From NCBI RefSeq assembly GCF_027580225.2, contig NC_073351.2:1589001-1653000 (forward strand): a DNA stretch of 64,000 nucleotides, written 5' to 3'. Made by a program: the position numbers and the translations under genes. The notes under the pieces were generated by a model. It had not been told where the DNA came from and did no database searches. It saw only the letters and a list, made by a program, of their open reading frames with translations. Origin of the DNA: Misgurnus anguillicaudatus. Its lineage: Eukaryota; Chordata; Actinopteri; Cypriniformes; Cobitidae. This document shows, piece by piece, positions 24,002 to 36,080 of this stretch (positions within the stretch are counted from its first letter, which is position 1; the number at the start of each line of letters is the position of its first letter).

Positions 24002-24217
24002 TATCAGGGGTGCCAATAATTGTGGAACGCATGATTTCAAGTTTTTTTTTTTCTAAATGTGTAAATTCTTTACCACCAAAGTAATGTACTTAAATCAAAT
24101 GTTGGACTTTTGTCTTTTTTTGCATTTGGGTTCTATGTTGTTTAAATAAAAAGGAGAATTTTTAGAAGTCCACAACCACATATTAAACAGGGGTGCCAAT
24201 AATTGTGGGGGGCACTA

Positions 24218-25119
24218 TAAATATAAGCTATAGTCTTTAAAGTATACCATTATGTCCAACCTTGCTCATCATGGTTACAATCAGTGTTTTTTAAATACTG
24301 GTAAGATCTTTGTTTATAATAACTTAAGACAAAGGGTGTTTATAATGTTTATAATACCTTCGTATTAAGACAAAGGGTGCTACAGTAGAGATGATAAAGG
24401 TAGATGCTTGGGTACTTATATAGGAACGTTTGATGTTTCGGTTATTTATGTTATAAATATTTTTAGAGGATATATATACATCGAATATAGTATTTAGAGT
24501 CTATAATTTCTTGAATCCACCACAACCGTTCAAAAAGATGCTTACTTCATTGCCACCCCTCATAGTTCTCATGCCACCCCCTTAATAATTTTCTAGATCT
24601 GCCCCTGCACCCCTGAATGAGACACAAATACAACTGAGCCCTCTACATCAAGACACAACACAGCTTTTATTTTAAAATATTTCCAATTATCAGAGGCCAA
24701 AAAATGAAAAGGGTACAAGTGTAAACATGCTGCAGAATGGTTGAACTGTTAGACTCCTGGTGAGGTCTCAAAATCGGTGCTGTTGCCACAGTGCCGCTGC
24801 TCAGCTGGAGGGAAGGGGGGTTATGGGTAATGAGACTCTGTGTGGTGAGGAGAGCTTGAGTCTGTGTTCTAAATAGAGCCACGTGTACTCAAAACAGCTG
24901 CTGTGCACACACACACACAGCATTACATCAGGGATGGCACACGCTGGCAGCTGCCACCCTAAAAATGAACTTTGCCACCATAACACTGACCTTAATGTCT
25001 GAGCTTGCATTCTGAGCTAAAATTATTTGATTTATTGTGATCACTGGTCACTTTTATTATAAGGTTGCACCTATTGATTTTTTTAAATCAATTATTAATC
25101 AATTAATCTACCAATTATT
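24218..25119. other. no gene seen
   Basis: AT-rich DNA. A hAT-like end (CAGGGATGGCACACGCTGGC, about 24930) occurs without a partner. A short CA tract lies near 24907. Confidence 0.4.
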
Positions 25120-25745
25120 ATAATGAGGTAGGTGTGACCTTAACAGAAACCCGACCAATGACGATTTCTGAGCGTATGTGTAAGCAGAACACAACCAGCA
25201 TGCACTTCAAATGGTTTCTCACTATCAGTCCTTCTAACAAAGTCGACACACAATACCACTTTAGTGGAGCTCGTGACTCCTCATGCGCTAATTCAAAATA
25301 AGTGTTCGGATTGTCACGTGTGTGGTTCCCTTTCCCAAAACATGTGTCCTGTTTGTCGAGAGATCCTGCGTGCATCACGTGTTTTGTCAAAATAATTGCC
25401 TGCTGCACACACGTCAAAACCGTTTATGATAAAAAAAGAGACGCTCACGTTATCAAAATACACGCTAGACACTTCCTTAACAGTAAACTCTGATTAGGCA
25501 TGAGATTTTGAGAGTACCTGGCAAACGCGAGAGTCTCTTTTGTCGTGAACCCTTTGGGCGCGTCTGCAGCGGGCACTTGTTTTGGTAGGACACGTGGTGC
25601 ACACACGATCTCTCAAAGCGCAAAACACATATATTAAAATTACGAACCACACACATGACAAGCTACATACATGTTGTGATGAACTTTGCATCAAGCGCCC
25701 TCAAAAAAAGTCACCAGCCATCATATTTTGAAAGATTAACCTTGA
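25120..25745. repeat. dispersed hairpin repeat, copy 1
   Basis: The core is an inverted repeat: GATAAAAAAAGAGACGCTCA on the left (about 25427) and GCGAGAGTCTCTTTTGTCGT on the right (about 25527), with TGCTGCACACACGTCAAAAC and GTTGTGATGAACTTTGC outside. The same order of phrases recurs at 37480-37830. Three overlapping ORFs on both strands are products of the hairpin. Confidence 0.65.
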
Positions 25746-26820
25746 TCCAGCTCACATTAAGAGAAGTTCTGATGTGGATTAATTCACAATAATTTAAGTA
25801 CTTAATGTCTTATATTAGTAAAACAGCATATATTATTGATAGTATAACTTCTAGAGAGTCAAACGCCCTTGTCCAAAGCAGAGTTAAAAATTATTGATAG
25901 AAAACCATTTTTGTAAACTAACATAAAACATAGCAATTGAAAAAACTAAACTGAAATAAAGTAATAATGATCAAAAATGAAAGCTTTTATTCCAAATCCT
26001 ATGTGACTGTTTTGGGAATTACCTGTAGGTGGCGCATCAGACAAATAAGGTTAGCTTCAAGAGGTCACTTTCATAGGTTGCTCAATTTTTCTATATATTG
26101 ACACTAAGGTAGAGTAAAAAAAAACATTCGCCAGCTATGTATAAAATAGCGTTTTTTAGACAGACATGATCAAATCACTTTCCAGTCGGACTTGTTGTCA
26201 AGGCAACAATTAAGTTAGAATTAAATTTTTAGTTACAAATATCACTGTTTGTGTATACTTCATGAAGCTGTTAATGAACAGATTCAAATTCCATCATAAA
26301 CAGTTCAAAGTAAACTGTGACTGACTGTCAGAAATCTCTGACCACCCACCACTGATGTCACGTGATCCAAGTTGACCTTTATGGTTTTCCAGTAGTAGAA
26401 TAGCTGAGGTCGATATCTCCCAATAACAAAATATCTCGGACTCAGCACACTTGGTCAGCTACAGAGAACCACGCAACAGACAAGTGACCAATCCTCAGTG
26501 GCGATGTCATTCTACCAACATAATTCAGTACAACATTAGCCTCATCATGCTAAGAATTCCTGGCTGAGAACAGCTTAAAAGCTTAAAAAATGGTAAATAC
26601 AATAACAATAAAAACAATGTAAAAAACACATTAAATGTTTTAAATAAATATGGTTAATGTAAAAAGGACCATGTGGAGAACAAGCCGATGATGTACTTTA
26701 TGTTAGTCTCTAAAGTTACAGAATAGAAAGTGTAAGATCTGTGTCTTGACTGTCTACGCTTGATAGAGCAACTATATGACGTAAACACACCATAAACTGT
26801 GCAGACGCAGGCAGTGGCTC
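25746..26820. other. no gene seen
   Basis: AT-rich. No coding, RNA or delimitable repeat signal. Confidence 0.45.
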
Positions 26821-27480
26821 CATTCACACTTAACTAGCAAAGCAGCACCACACAACAGGCACTAATAAAACATCTACACAGGGATAATTGTATCAACACG
26901 GCAAACTGGAAAAGAAGGGGGGAGCGAAGAGGGAAATGGAGGAAGAAAAACAGTTCCCACAGAGCTACCGTAAAGGCGCCAGTTAAGACAGCCAGTACAA
27001 AGAGATGAGATGAGAGGAAAGAGAAAGCAAACGAGAGGGAAGAAACATTCAACAGATGCGTGAAGCCCTATTCAGCATTCCTGTTAGGTAATGCAAGGTC
27101 AGGAGCCACAGGAAGACAATATGAGGACTATTTAGGCTCCCCCTGTGCCAGATGTGTTTTAATAAGACGGCTGCCCTCCCAGCTAATAAGGTCAGCCTCT
27201 GGCTCCAGCGAGACGAGCAAACAAGTCGACTCTTGGCAGGAATTCAGCTCATGCTTGGCACGGACTCCGCTTCAGCTTCCTGCATTCTGAATGAGGCAGA
27301 GAAAGCTTCAGTCATCCCTCCACACCAGCAGCTTTTTATTAGACACTTCCTTTTTCACACACACACACACAAAGAGGGCTAAAAAAGAAAGGGGGAATCC
27401 AAGGAGACAAACAAAGAGAGTGAGCACAAACTCCATTTCTCTAACCCCATTTAATTGGATGAACACATACATACGATAAC
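26821..27480. other. low-repeat, GC-balanced block, possible conserved non-coding element
   Basis: The base composition is unlike the surrounding AT-rich repeats, with no terminal repeats and no internal duplication. Several short overlapping ORFs exist on both strands without motif or splice support. The part around 27100-27290 (CCCTCCCAGCTAATAAGGTC, GGCACGGACTCCGCTTCAGC) is the most complex sequence. Ends at a CA run near 27358. I cannot test conservation. Confidence 0.3.
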
Positions 27481-28113
27481 AATCTAGTTTTCTTTATGAC
27501 AAATCACAGCCTTTTAGCAAACGGTCCAGTCAAACAGAGAACTGCAGCAGGTTTGTCATGCTTCAAAAGCCCTGTTTTTCTGAATGTTTTCCACAGAAAA
27601 GTTTTGACCTATTCATAATGACAAACACTTGGAAAAAAACTTATATCTATACATATGTCGATGTGTAACATTTGGGTTTGGATTGCGTCATCATTTTACT
27701 TTACATAAAAAATCATCTTAAATCCCAGTTAGCAATTATCTTTAAATAATATAATTTGTTGACAAAGAGTAAGCAACCTATCTATCTAAACTCAAACTGA
27801 TGTCAATATTTTAATCTCAAAAGTCACAGAAATGTTAGCTGGTTAATTTAATTGGTTAAAATTGTGACTTTCTCTGGATTCAAACATTTGGTGTGATGTA
27901 AGTACACAAGTAAAAAAAAATACCTATAGTGCTAGTGATTTTTGGACATCTTAATCCTAAAATATTATATATTTAATTACATTTTTTTATTTATTTACAT
28001 TAATAAAAGCATGAAAAAAAACTGAAATCACATGGGACAACAAAAGTAGCATAGTACAGCGGCTAAAATTAAACCATACTAGTGAGCGGAGTATATAAGA
28101 GAGTTCTAAGTTA
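27481..28113. other. AT-rich DNA, no gene seen
   Basis: Nothing supported. Confidence 0.45.
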
Positions 28114-29905
28114 AAGGGGCCATGGCATGATAATGTTAGCATTGCCACTTTGTAGGTGTGAGCAAAAATTAAGTCATTGAAATTTGGCTCTCCTTATGAT
28201 GTCATAAGGAGATCTTATTATAATAATACCACCACCTTAGGAGCTAATCACACCAAATGTGCTTTAAACGCTTGGAAACACAAGGCACGACGCACTGCCT
28301 TTTTAAAAAAAAAGTGCGACTAGGCTTTTTCATTTTTTGCGACTCATTTTTTGGGTGTAATATTTTTTATTGTAAGCCTTAAAAGTTATTACACTCCTCT
28401 GAATGCATGCAGCCACAGTTTTTTTTTGTCTACAATCATGAAGCACATCACAAATTAACTTACTGATAGTTAGTTAGCACAGCGACTCGCAAGTTTCACG
28501 GTCCGAAAGTTATCATCCAGTTATGATCGAGGGCCTTCATATGTAAGAAATTATCTTTTAAAAAATTATATTTTGAGCAACATGTCAGGAATTTTGTTCA
28601 TGTCAACAGAATGAACTTGAATCATATCACCTTGTAACATGATTTCTTGTAAATGAGTATTTTATCAGACTCTTGTTAATAATAACACAACCCCCAACCA
28701 CTCCCATTAACCCCACATCAAACACCTTCTCCTGCTGCAGGAAAAGTGACCGTAAACTCTGTGTTCATAAGCATTTTGGTTGAGTATCTACTGTATAAGC
28801 AGTTCAGAGTAGATCAAAGTACATCATGTTTGGTTAAAGAGGCCCTTCCACATAAAACCGTTTTTACTTGTATTTTTTTATATGTGTTAGGTCCATATGT
28901 GTTTGTGTTGTGTCGTGAATGTGAAAATTAACTTCCACCTCCTCTGTCAGCTCTAGCCACTGAAAAGAACTAAGCAGAGAAATCAGGTCAGTTTGAAAAT
29001 CTTATCAGTGTGACGTGGAACTGATCGAGGTCATTAATATTCATGAGCTCTTCAACTTGAGACCGCGCCCACATATTACGTGTAGTTGAGTTAGTTTTCA
29101 TAACAAGTTACAGCAAGGATGGCTAAACGTCAACCGTACTGTTTTGTGAGTAAAACACTTTAGTCCTATGTGTCACTGTGGTGGCCGGTGTTTTCTCTTC
29201 CGAGGGACGCGAATTCACACATGTTGAAAGGGTTTATGATAAAAGACACGTGTGTGTGAGTAAAACACTTTAGTACTATGTGTCACAGTTGCGGCCGGGA
29301 CTTCTCTTCAGAGGGACGCGATTCACGCAAATTCATGATGCACACGCATCAAATGTGATAAAAGACATGTGTGTGTGTGTTTGTTTGTGCGTTCGTTACA
29401 CGCGCGTCGAAAGGGTTTATGTAAAAGACGTGTGTGTTTGTGTGTGTGTTTATGCATGCGTGCGCTGCTACACGCGCATCGAAAGGGTTTACGATAAAAG
29501 TGTGTGTGTGTTTGTGTGTGTGTTTGTGTGTGTGTTTTTGTGCGTGGGTTTACGATAGAAGACACGTGTGTGTGTGTCAAAAGGGTTTATGATTTCATGA
29601 AAATATGACACTGTGTCTTAAGACACTCACTTAACATTAAACTGATTACACATGAGATTAAATTGAAGTTCGTTTGAACGAAAAACTGTTATCCAATCAT
29701 AGCAGTGGGCGTTTACTTCCAAGTCATCAATGCAGCCCGCCCATTAAAACAGATCATTTCTCTAACCGGCCTCAAAACCAGGGTACAAAATGGCCTATTA
29801 CTTATTACTTTTGATGTTTTTGGATGTAAAAACCATGCAAACGTCATGAGTAGACCTCAGACAACAGTATAAAACAATAAAAACGACAGGAAGGGCACCT
29901 TTAAG
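28114..29905. mobile_element. GGGGCCATGGCATG-type element with nested DNA
   Basis: The left end TTAAAGGGGCCATGGCATGA and an internal phrase AGTCATTGAAATTTGGCTCT are recognisable as a very common cyprinid non-autonomous element. A plausible degraded right end is AGGGCACCTTTAA near 29893. The usual 400-500 bp body is extended by GT-rich minisatellite and other sequence. End pairing is tentative. Confidence 0.4.
29110..29600. repeat. GT-rich minisatellite
   Basis: Irregular tandem units contain GTGAGTAAAACACTTTAGT, CTTCTCTTCAGAGGGACGCG and (CGAA)AGGGTTTATGATAAAAG, the last occurring five times with variation and separated by GTGTGT runs. The AAGGGTTTATGATAAAAG phrase resembles the arms of the hairpin repeats at 25.4 and 37.6 kb. 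The ORFs over it are repeat artefacts. Confidence 0.75.
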
Positions 29906-30097
29906 AAGAAGCAGCAAATGTACATACAGTATGGTTTCATTCATCAGTTTACTATTGAGCTGACACCTCTAAATAATCTTCACACAGCCCAAATAAACAC
30001 CCACCTTATCAAAGCTTGAAGTGTGTGTTAATATCACACAGTGATGTGAATGTGTGGGGTTTTTGCACATTCCTTCCAAACAATCACAAACACAAAG

Positions 30098-30261
30098 CCC
30101 TACTGAAAAATCCAGCAAAGACCAGCATAAGGTGGTAGCTGGTTTTAGCTGGTTTAAGGTGGCAATAGCTTGTCTAAGCTGGTCCTCCCAGCCTGGCAAA
30201 GCTGGTCAGCTAAAACCAGCTCATCAGCTTATGCTGGTCTTAGCTGGATTTTTCAGTAGGG
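30098..30261. mobile_element. CCAGC-rich MITE, copy 2
   Basis: The ends are CCCTACTGAAAAATCCAGC and GCTGGATTTTTCAGTAGGG, a perfect inverted pair over about 19 bp. It is shorter than copy 1 because of a central deletion. Its right end is the target of the hAT insertion that follows. Confidence 0.9.
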
Positions 30262-30774
30262 AGCAGGGTTCTAAATTAACACCCGCCAAACAACTTACTA
30301 GCCATTAGGTATTGCATGCATGATGCATAATGCTCTGTTCTCAGACATTTATCCCTCTGGCAGTACTTCCTACATTTCCCATGAACACTTTGCCGTAATG
30401 CTACGTGGTGATGTTTCATACACCCATTGGCTGCACGTAGTTTGCAGTTATGGAAACGAATGGAGCGCGTCCACCAAAACACAAGGAAGGCGGCACGCAC
30501 ATACCCCAGTCTTAATCTTTAATGCCCTGGTACAAATCTCAAGTTAAAATTTTAGCAGTTAACTAGTGTATTCCTTTACAAAGATAATAGCGGCAAAAAT
30601 GGATCTAAATGCAATGTAGTTATCCAAATGCTTGTAAAAGCGACGCAGCAGGCGCACTGACGTATACACGCACAAATCCATGTCCGCGCGTTTTTGTGTT
30701 CATCCATGCACGCGATTTGAGTTAGCTTATGAAAACATGATGAAACTAAAGTAAGTTTCTAAATTATAATGTTA

Positions 30775-32494
30775 AAGCTCCACTGTGTACTTTTTTGAGT
30801 TAATTCTTAGCAAAAACCCCTGTTTTCTTTCAAAAGTATGTGCTCATTCATGTGTAATTACTTCCACCCACTAATCAAAGTATTCTCGTAAGTGTAGAAT
30901 CTGCTATTTAAAATACATACGGTCGAGTTGCTCGACTGGCGCATCCATGTTGTGCCTCCATCTTTGAAATACATTCGCAAACGAGGGACATTCCTGAAAT
31001 TCAAGCTTCGCCTTTCGCGCTTTCAGACTACACTCACGCTGGCCGCTAGCTGAAGCCTCCGGAGGTTGCATGTGTAGGCGGTAAACGTCATCAAGACGGT
31101 CTTATTTTAGAATATTAACAATTATAAAGCTGACAATTATTCTAAGTTAATTGTAAATTGATGTAATACCCTTATGACTTGCGAATCTGCACAGTTCATT
31201 TAAATAAACCAGGCTTGATGACGTATGCAGCCCGGATATGCGACCTGCGTAGACTGAATCCTTCGGATTTTACAACAGCCGCACACCGTGATGATCCCGC
31301 GATCTAATGCTTTGATTTGAGGCAGATTTGAAAGCCTGTTGAAGAACTATTCTCGAGGACATTAAAACATATCGCCAAGGAAGCAAAAAGGGAATTTAAA
31401 ACGACAACGCGACAGGAAAAACATCAAGACCAAAGTCAATATTGGAGTATTGTTAGTTTACCAAGATCATGAGGCTCAAGGGACACAGAAGTTGCATACT
31501 TTCTATCTTCTCCACAGGTTATTCAGCATATTCGTTTACATCTATACAGTCTATGTTGTAAACTTGAAGTTTTATAGTTCTTTGGCTAACTATAGCATGG
31601 TTATGCATAACACTTGTTAGTGTAAACACGCATGTGGTTTAATGTGTCCACACAGCCACATGCCGTCTCTCCGCCCATTTATGTAATCTGAGGTACTGAG
31701 ATAAATGTGTTTTTCATCTTTTCTGACCTCTAGCACAAACACACGGTGTACAGCGTTATTTTTAGCCTTTCATTGATAAAAGCGTCTGATCTGCGCGTCT
31801 TTCGTTTCATTTTACAAGCGTGTGAAAGTTGAGCGATCTTTTTTCACCAATATCAGAGAAAGCTCTTACATATACACGGACATGTAACGTTTACTTAAAA
31901 CATAAGCATTGGACTCTGACATATTAGTTCACGTCCATTTAAACCCGTCATTACTCCAGCTCATGATTAAATGACAGGAAAGGGACTCGTCCACAGACCA
32001 TCTCCTCAGTAATCTGAAGAGAAGCGGTCGAAAATGGACAAAAAGAGATGGATTTAAACACCAAGTGAAAACGTAATGTGTCTCTCTCGTCCACTTGTGA
32101 TCTGATCGACGAAAACACATCTTAATACCAAGTTTAACAGCCCCTATTATATTTTTCCTCGCGTCAATGAAAAAGGAGTGTCTAAGCTACGTTTATGGTT
32201 GCTTTTTGTATGTGATTTTAGGCGGACATATCATGACAATCAGACTTTTTCCATGTTTAACATAAATCTGTGTGCTTTGACGGATCACAGGCAAAGGACA
32301 TTGCAAATTGTTCATTTTTTTCATTGCTTTTGCTTTGTAGCTACTGGAAGCCATGTTAACCTTGGCATGACACGGCTGGGCCACCGTACGAGTTAAAACG
32401 CGTTCCGAATGGGGGGGGGCTAGAAAGTAATATTCAGTTGGTTGTCATATAGAATTTCACGCTTGATGGGAGTAGATCCTACACAGTGGAGCTT
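30775..32494. mobile_element. AAGCTCCACTGTG element nested in the hAT
   Basis: The ends are AAGCTCCACTGTGTAC and ACACAGTGGAGCTT. They are flanked by TAATGTTA and TAATCTTA (7 of 8 identical), indicating an 8-bp target duplication. The interior contains a copy of the GTTTACACTTGG repeat in minus orientation from about 31555. No transposase motif. Confidence 0.8.
31555..32144 (-). repeat. TTTACACTTGGTATTAAG repeat, copy in minus orientation
   Basis: Read on the minus strand it starts GGGGCTGTTAAACTTGGTAT and continues GATCACAAGTGGACGAGAG, GACACATTACGTTTTCACTT and on to TTATCAATGAAAGGCTAAAA. It follows the order of 63571-64000 over more than 400 bases with scattered differences. Confidence 0.8.
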
Positions 32495-33139
32495 TAATCT
32501 TACTTTGACTCGATCATTATTGGCTTCTGTGGACATCAGAAATGTTTGTGCAAAGCAGGGAAAGGGAAGCAGAAAGGAGAGATGATGATTTTAAGGGAGG
32601 TAAGACAAATTACATCCTCACCCTGTCAGGTCTCAAACATTAGAGAAAAAATCTCAGATATGAAATTAGCAGTAACAGTTAGCAGTAACTATGACTGAGA
32701 TTAATTTAGTATAGCAGTTATAAAATGACTAGTTTCTTAAAATTTGATAACAATATTCTTGTAAAAATAAGTTATTAATCATTACCATAATTGTATAATG
32801 TTGAAAATATGCATGTACGTGGAAAAAAAACGAAAATTTTGTGGTGGGAACAAATAGTTTTAAAGTTGAGGCAGTAAAGGACCATGAGAGTTCCCAAATT
32901 CATCAGAGAGTCTAACGTTAATTAAAACTGCCTAGACAGGTCGTATTGAAGAGAGCCTTGCTGGGAGAAGCCTCACTTTATGTGTGTTTTTCATACCAAC
33001 AATGTTAATAAAATTAACTCATAATTTCTCTTTTTCACCGGAAAAAAATTTGGCTAGTGGAAATGCTGATTGGCTTTAGAAAGTTACCAGCCACATTGGC
33101 TGGTGATCAAAAAAGTTAATTTAGAACCCTGGTAGGGAG

Positions 33140-34100
33140 GTGTGTATAGTTGTGACTAGGGGAGGATATAGCATGTATGTCTGTATTGCAGTGATTGCTA
33201 AAAAATGTACAGCTAAGTGCAACTGTAAGCTCTGCGTGGTTTGTGTGTATGTTTGAAAGGGGGTAACTGTTGTGTTGTGAGACACCCAGAGTCGCTGAGC
33301 ATGTGTTCAGTCATCAGCCCTCCTCCTCCTGTGTGTGTGCATGAGGCTGTTCTGGCACAAAGCCCGACTATGAAGCGAATTTAAACAAACTTCTGTTGCA
33401 ACCATCTGCTGGAGCTGGGGAATAAATCAAACAGCCTCCAAGCCGCCAGTGATCGAGTTACTATGAGCAACAGCGCCCGCGCGCCTGCCTGGAGCCATGG
33501 CGAAGCTTTGCCGGCCAACATGTGGCCTTACTAATTCCTCCCAGAGAGAAGAAAGTGTGTTGGAATGTTTTGATACTCATTGAAAGTAGTTTGTATCAAG
33601 CATTGTCTTACCACAAATATTTTCAAGCTATAAACTAATAAATGGCTTTTTCTCTTTCTATGAATGTGTGTTAAATACAGATGTACATTTCATGATACAC
33701 AAACAGTGGCATGGTTTGCTGGCAATTTTTTATGTCAATTCAGTGTGAAAAATAGCATGTTAAAATAGATAACGTATTTAACGCACACATACCCCACTGT
33801 GAAAAAACAAATAAAAAGTATGCTTTGAGAGTGCACACTTGTGTGTTTTGTCAGTTGTCTGTCAGCTTTGGGGTTATTACCTTTTGTCATATGATACAGT
33901 TAAAAGCTGCGCTTATCTTCCTGATCAAGTAGTAAACCGTGGATAAATCAGCTATCTTTCTACGTTCCAAGTTGGTATGATTCTTTAGGGTCTTCATTCC
34001 AGCGAAAAGTGTTTAGCACACACAAGCAAATTTTGCTCACTCTTTTTGAAATACTTTTCTTCAAATATAAAATCATGACATTTTGCATTCTGCAACTAAA
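33140..34100. other. no gene seen; GC-rich patch at 33290-33540
   Basis: The patch is GC-rich, contains no repeats I can detect and has no ORF with a motif (for example GCGCCTGCCTGGAGCCATGG). It could be a conserved regulatory element, but that needs an alignment. Confidence 0.3.
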
Positions 34101-34139
34101 CAGTAGCCCGAGCCATCTACTAGTTCCTCATTCTTGCAG

Positions 34140-35375
34140 CAGCAAAAATTAAGTATAGCCACACAAACCTCCCCTTAGAGAGCTTGGGGGTCGAGACAAC
34201 AATCTTAGGTTAAAAGCCAGAGATTATAAGGCAGATCTGAGAACGGTTATTATCGCTAATCGTAAAGCGACTGCCAAGAAGCTCTAATGGTTCTACAGGG
34301 CTTCACAGGGGCGCCCCCCCCATTGGGGGACAGATCAGACCTGTTCCCCCCCCCAAGGAGTCCTCAGGATTTTGATATGATAACCCCGCCGTCCATGACA
34401 CTTTGGGAAGTTCCGATTTTTCACCCTTAGTTGCTTTAGAACTGTCAAATCTGTCACAAAACACTGTAGTAATTTTAATTTGATTGCTTCAGGGCACGGA
34501 GCTCACGTGTCACACCCGAACTGAGCCTCAAGAGGCTGGTTCATTATTGAACCTGTATGTTTTACAAAACTAGAATTAGCTTTAGCTTTTTTTGTTTAAA
34601 ATGTGGTATTTTTGAAGAAACAACAGAGGGTTTGTTCTTTTATTTAATATATTGTACATTTATATATTTAATGAAGAATATTTTCTGAAAGGCATTCAAA
34701 TTTTGTGAAAATCCTAAAAAATGGTGGCGCTGGCTGGCAAATTTTCTAATAAATGCTGCCGGAGAAAAAGTTAAAAAGAAAGAGTTATTTTCCACCGAGG
34801 TGGACCTTATGCAGGCTCGGGTGTTGAAAAAAAATAAAAAAAATTGACTCCACTGGAGAAAAGGGCTATAAACTTTGTTCCCCGAGGGGTCTAGAGGGGT
34901 CAACCCCTATTGTTTGTTTCCTGTGGGTACCTTGAGGATGAGGCCTCCTACTCAAGTGAGAGTTCCAGCATGGGACCTTACTGTAGTTTTAGAAGGGATT
35001 TCCCTGGCACCCTTAGAACCTATAGGGTCTAGTACAGGTAACATCTGTCTCTCAAGTTAGTATTTCTTTTGGATATCACCTCTCTAAGAATAGTTGGTGA
35101 CCTTCAAGCACTGTCTTCTCCTTCATGTCTGGAGTTCACTCAAGGCAGAATTAAAGCTATTCTACAACTAAAACAGGGTAAATACCTAAGGTTTCTAGTA
35201 TGTGGCCATGATCTTAGATCTTCACGCCTTTCATCACGAGTCGGCGGATCAGCAAAGATTACATTGATTATGCCCTGTAAGCCCTGTAAGAGCGTGAATG
35301 CTAATGGCGTACCCCAAAGTGCAATTTCACGATGCAGTGTCTCGTTCCCTAGCTCAGGGAACAAATGTAAAAGAA
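34140..35375 (+). mobile_element. second DIRS-like retroelement fragment
   Basis: A plus-strand tyrosine-recombinase relic (see next entry) is followed near 35330 by ATGCAGTGTCTCGTTCCCTA then GCTCAGGGAAC, resembling a DIRS terminal region. Upstream, 34170-34260 has a low-divergence patch (CTTAGAGAGCTTGGGGGTCG). No inverted terminal repeat pair could be assembled, so the limits are approximate. Confidence 0.5.
34935..35290 (+). pseudogene. DIRS/Ngaro tyrosine recombinase N-terminal relic
   Basis: The first frame reads MRPPTQVRVPAWDLTVVLE and GISLAPLEPI, the N-terminal core-binding segment of fish DIRS recombinases. The second frame, from 35069, gives RIVGDLQALSSPSCLEF followed by IKAILQLKQGKYL, the region around the first catalytic Arg. 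A frameshift and stops lie between. It is not intact. Confidence 0.75.
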
Positions 35376-35479
35376 ACAATTCAAACATGTTTGTATATTT
35401 CAGCGATTGTTTTAAAAAAAGCAGGAAGTAAAGTGCTCTCTTAACACTGGAACCCATCGTAATACACTTTTAAAGCACA

Positions 35480-36080
35480 ACTTCTCGTCTCGATCCGGTC
35501 GTGATGCGCCAGCGTGACCCCACGCAATACGTCATGACGTCAACAGGTCACAGAGGACGAACGCGAAACTCCGCCCCAGTGTTTACAAGTGTGTTGAAAG
35601 AGGACCGTTCCGACGTTGTTGTATGTCAACTGATACTAATTAATGTCTTTGTGTCAGTTTATTGTTTACAATGGTCCGCAAATGTGCATTTTATATATCT
35701 AACACATGACCTCTCTACGTCAATACGCATTTACGTTAGGTTGCGCTGGGCCAGACCTAGACGAAAAGTTGTGGTTTAAAAGAGCATTTTTTTTTTCTTG
35801 TCAAAAATGACAATCGTTTCGCTAGATAAGACCCTTATGCCTCGTTTGGGATCGTTTAGAGTCCTTTGAAACTCCGTTGAAAAAAACTGTTATGTGTTTA
35901 GTTAAGTGTTAAGTGTTTGTGTCCATTAAAGTCCATTAAAATGAGAATAATCCTGCAATGTTTTCCTCAAAAAAACATAATTTCTTCTCGACTGAACAAA
36001 GAAAGACATCAACATTTTGGATGACATGGTGGTGAGTAAATTATCTGGATTTTTCTTTTAAGAAAATGGAATATTCCTTT
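35480..36080. repeat. dispersed repeat segments
   Basis: Two recognisable cyprinid repeat segments adjoin. One, about 35480-35880, contains CGCCAGCGTGACCCCACGCA and AAGACCCTTATGCCTCGTTT. The other, about 35930-36080, has AGAAAGACATCAACATTTTG and GGTGGTGAGTAAATTATCTG and ends ATATTCCTTTAA. Neither is delimited by a terminal repeat pair. No gene. Confidence 0.5.

Larger units (their letters stand above)
17041..24217 (+). mobile_element. Tc1-like transposon, split by nested insertions
   Basis: The outer ends are CAGTGCCCTCCACAATTATT and AATTGTGGGGGGCACT, flanked by TA dinucleotides as expected for Tc1/mariner. Inner direct repeats (GGCACCCCTAACAA near 17263; GGGGTGCCAATAATTGTGG near 24007) show the two-repeat IR/DR layout with terminal regions of roughly 210-230 bp, like other fish Tc1 elements. 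Removing the 5.56-kb insertion (17454-23013) leaves about 1.6 kb, the normal Tc1 length. The transposase is on the plus strand and is broken. Confidence 0.9.
30264..33131. mobile_element. hAT element with perfect 8-bp target duplication
   Basis: The ends are CAGGGTTCTAAATTAAC and GTTAATTTAGAACCCTG, a perfect 17-bp inverted pair. The flanking direct repeat is GTAGGGAG (30256-30263 and 33132-33139). The target lies across the last bases of the CCAGC MITE, so this insertion is younger than that MITE. The interior holds another complete element (30775-32494). About 510 bp on the left and 640 bp on the right belong to this hAT. No transposase. Confidence 0.9.

Noticed and set aside
25118..25694. 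Three overlapping ORFs
   Set aside because: They arise from the hairpin repeat also found at 37.5 kb, where the frames are not kept.
29280..29580. ORFs of 92 and 85 codons rich in Val/Cys or Thr/His
   Set aside because: They translate the GT/CA microsatellite and minisatellite.
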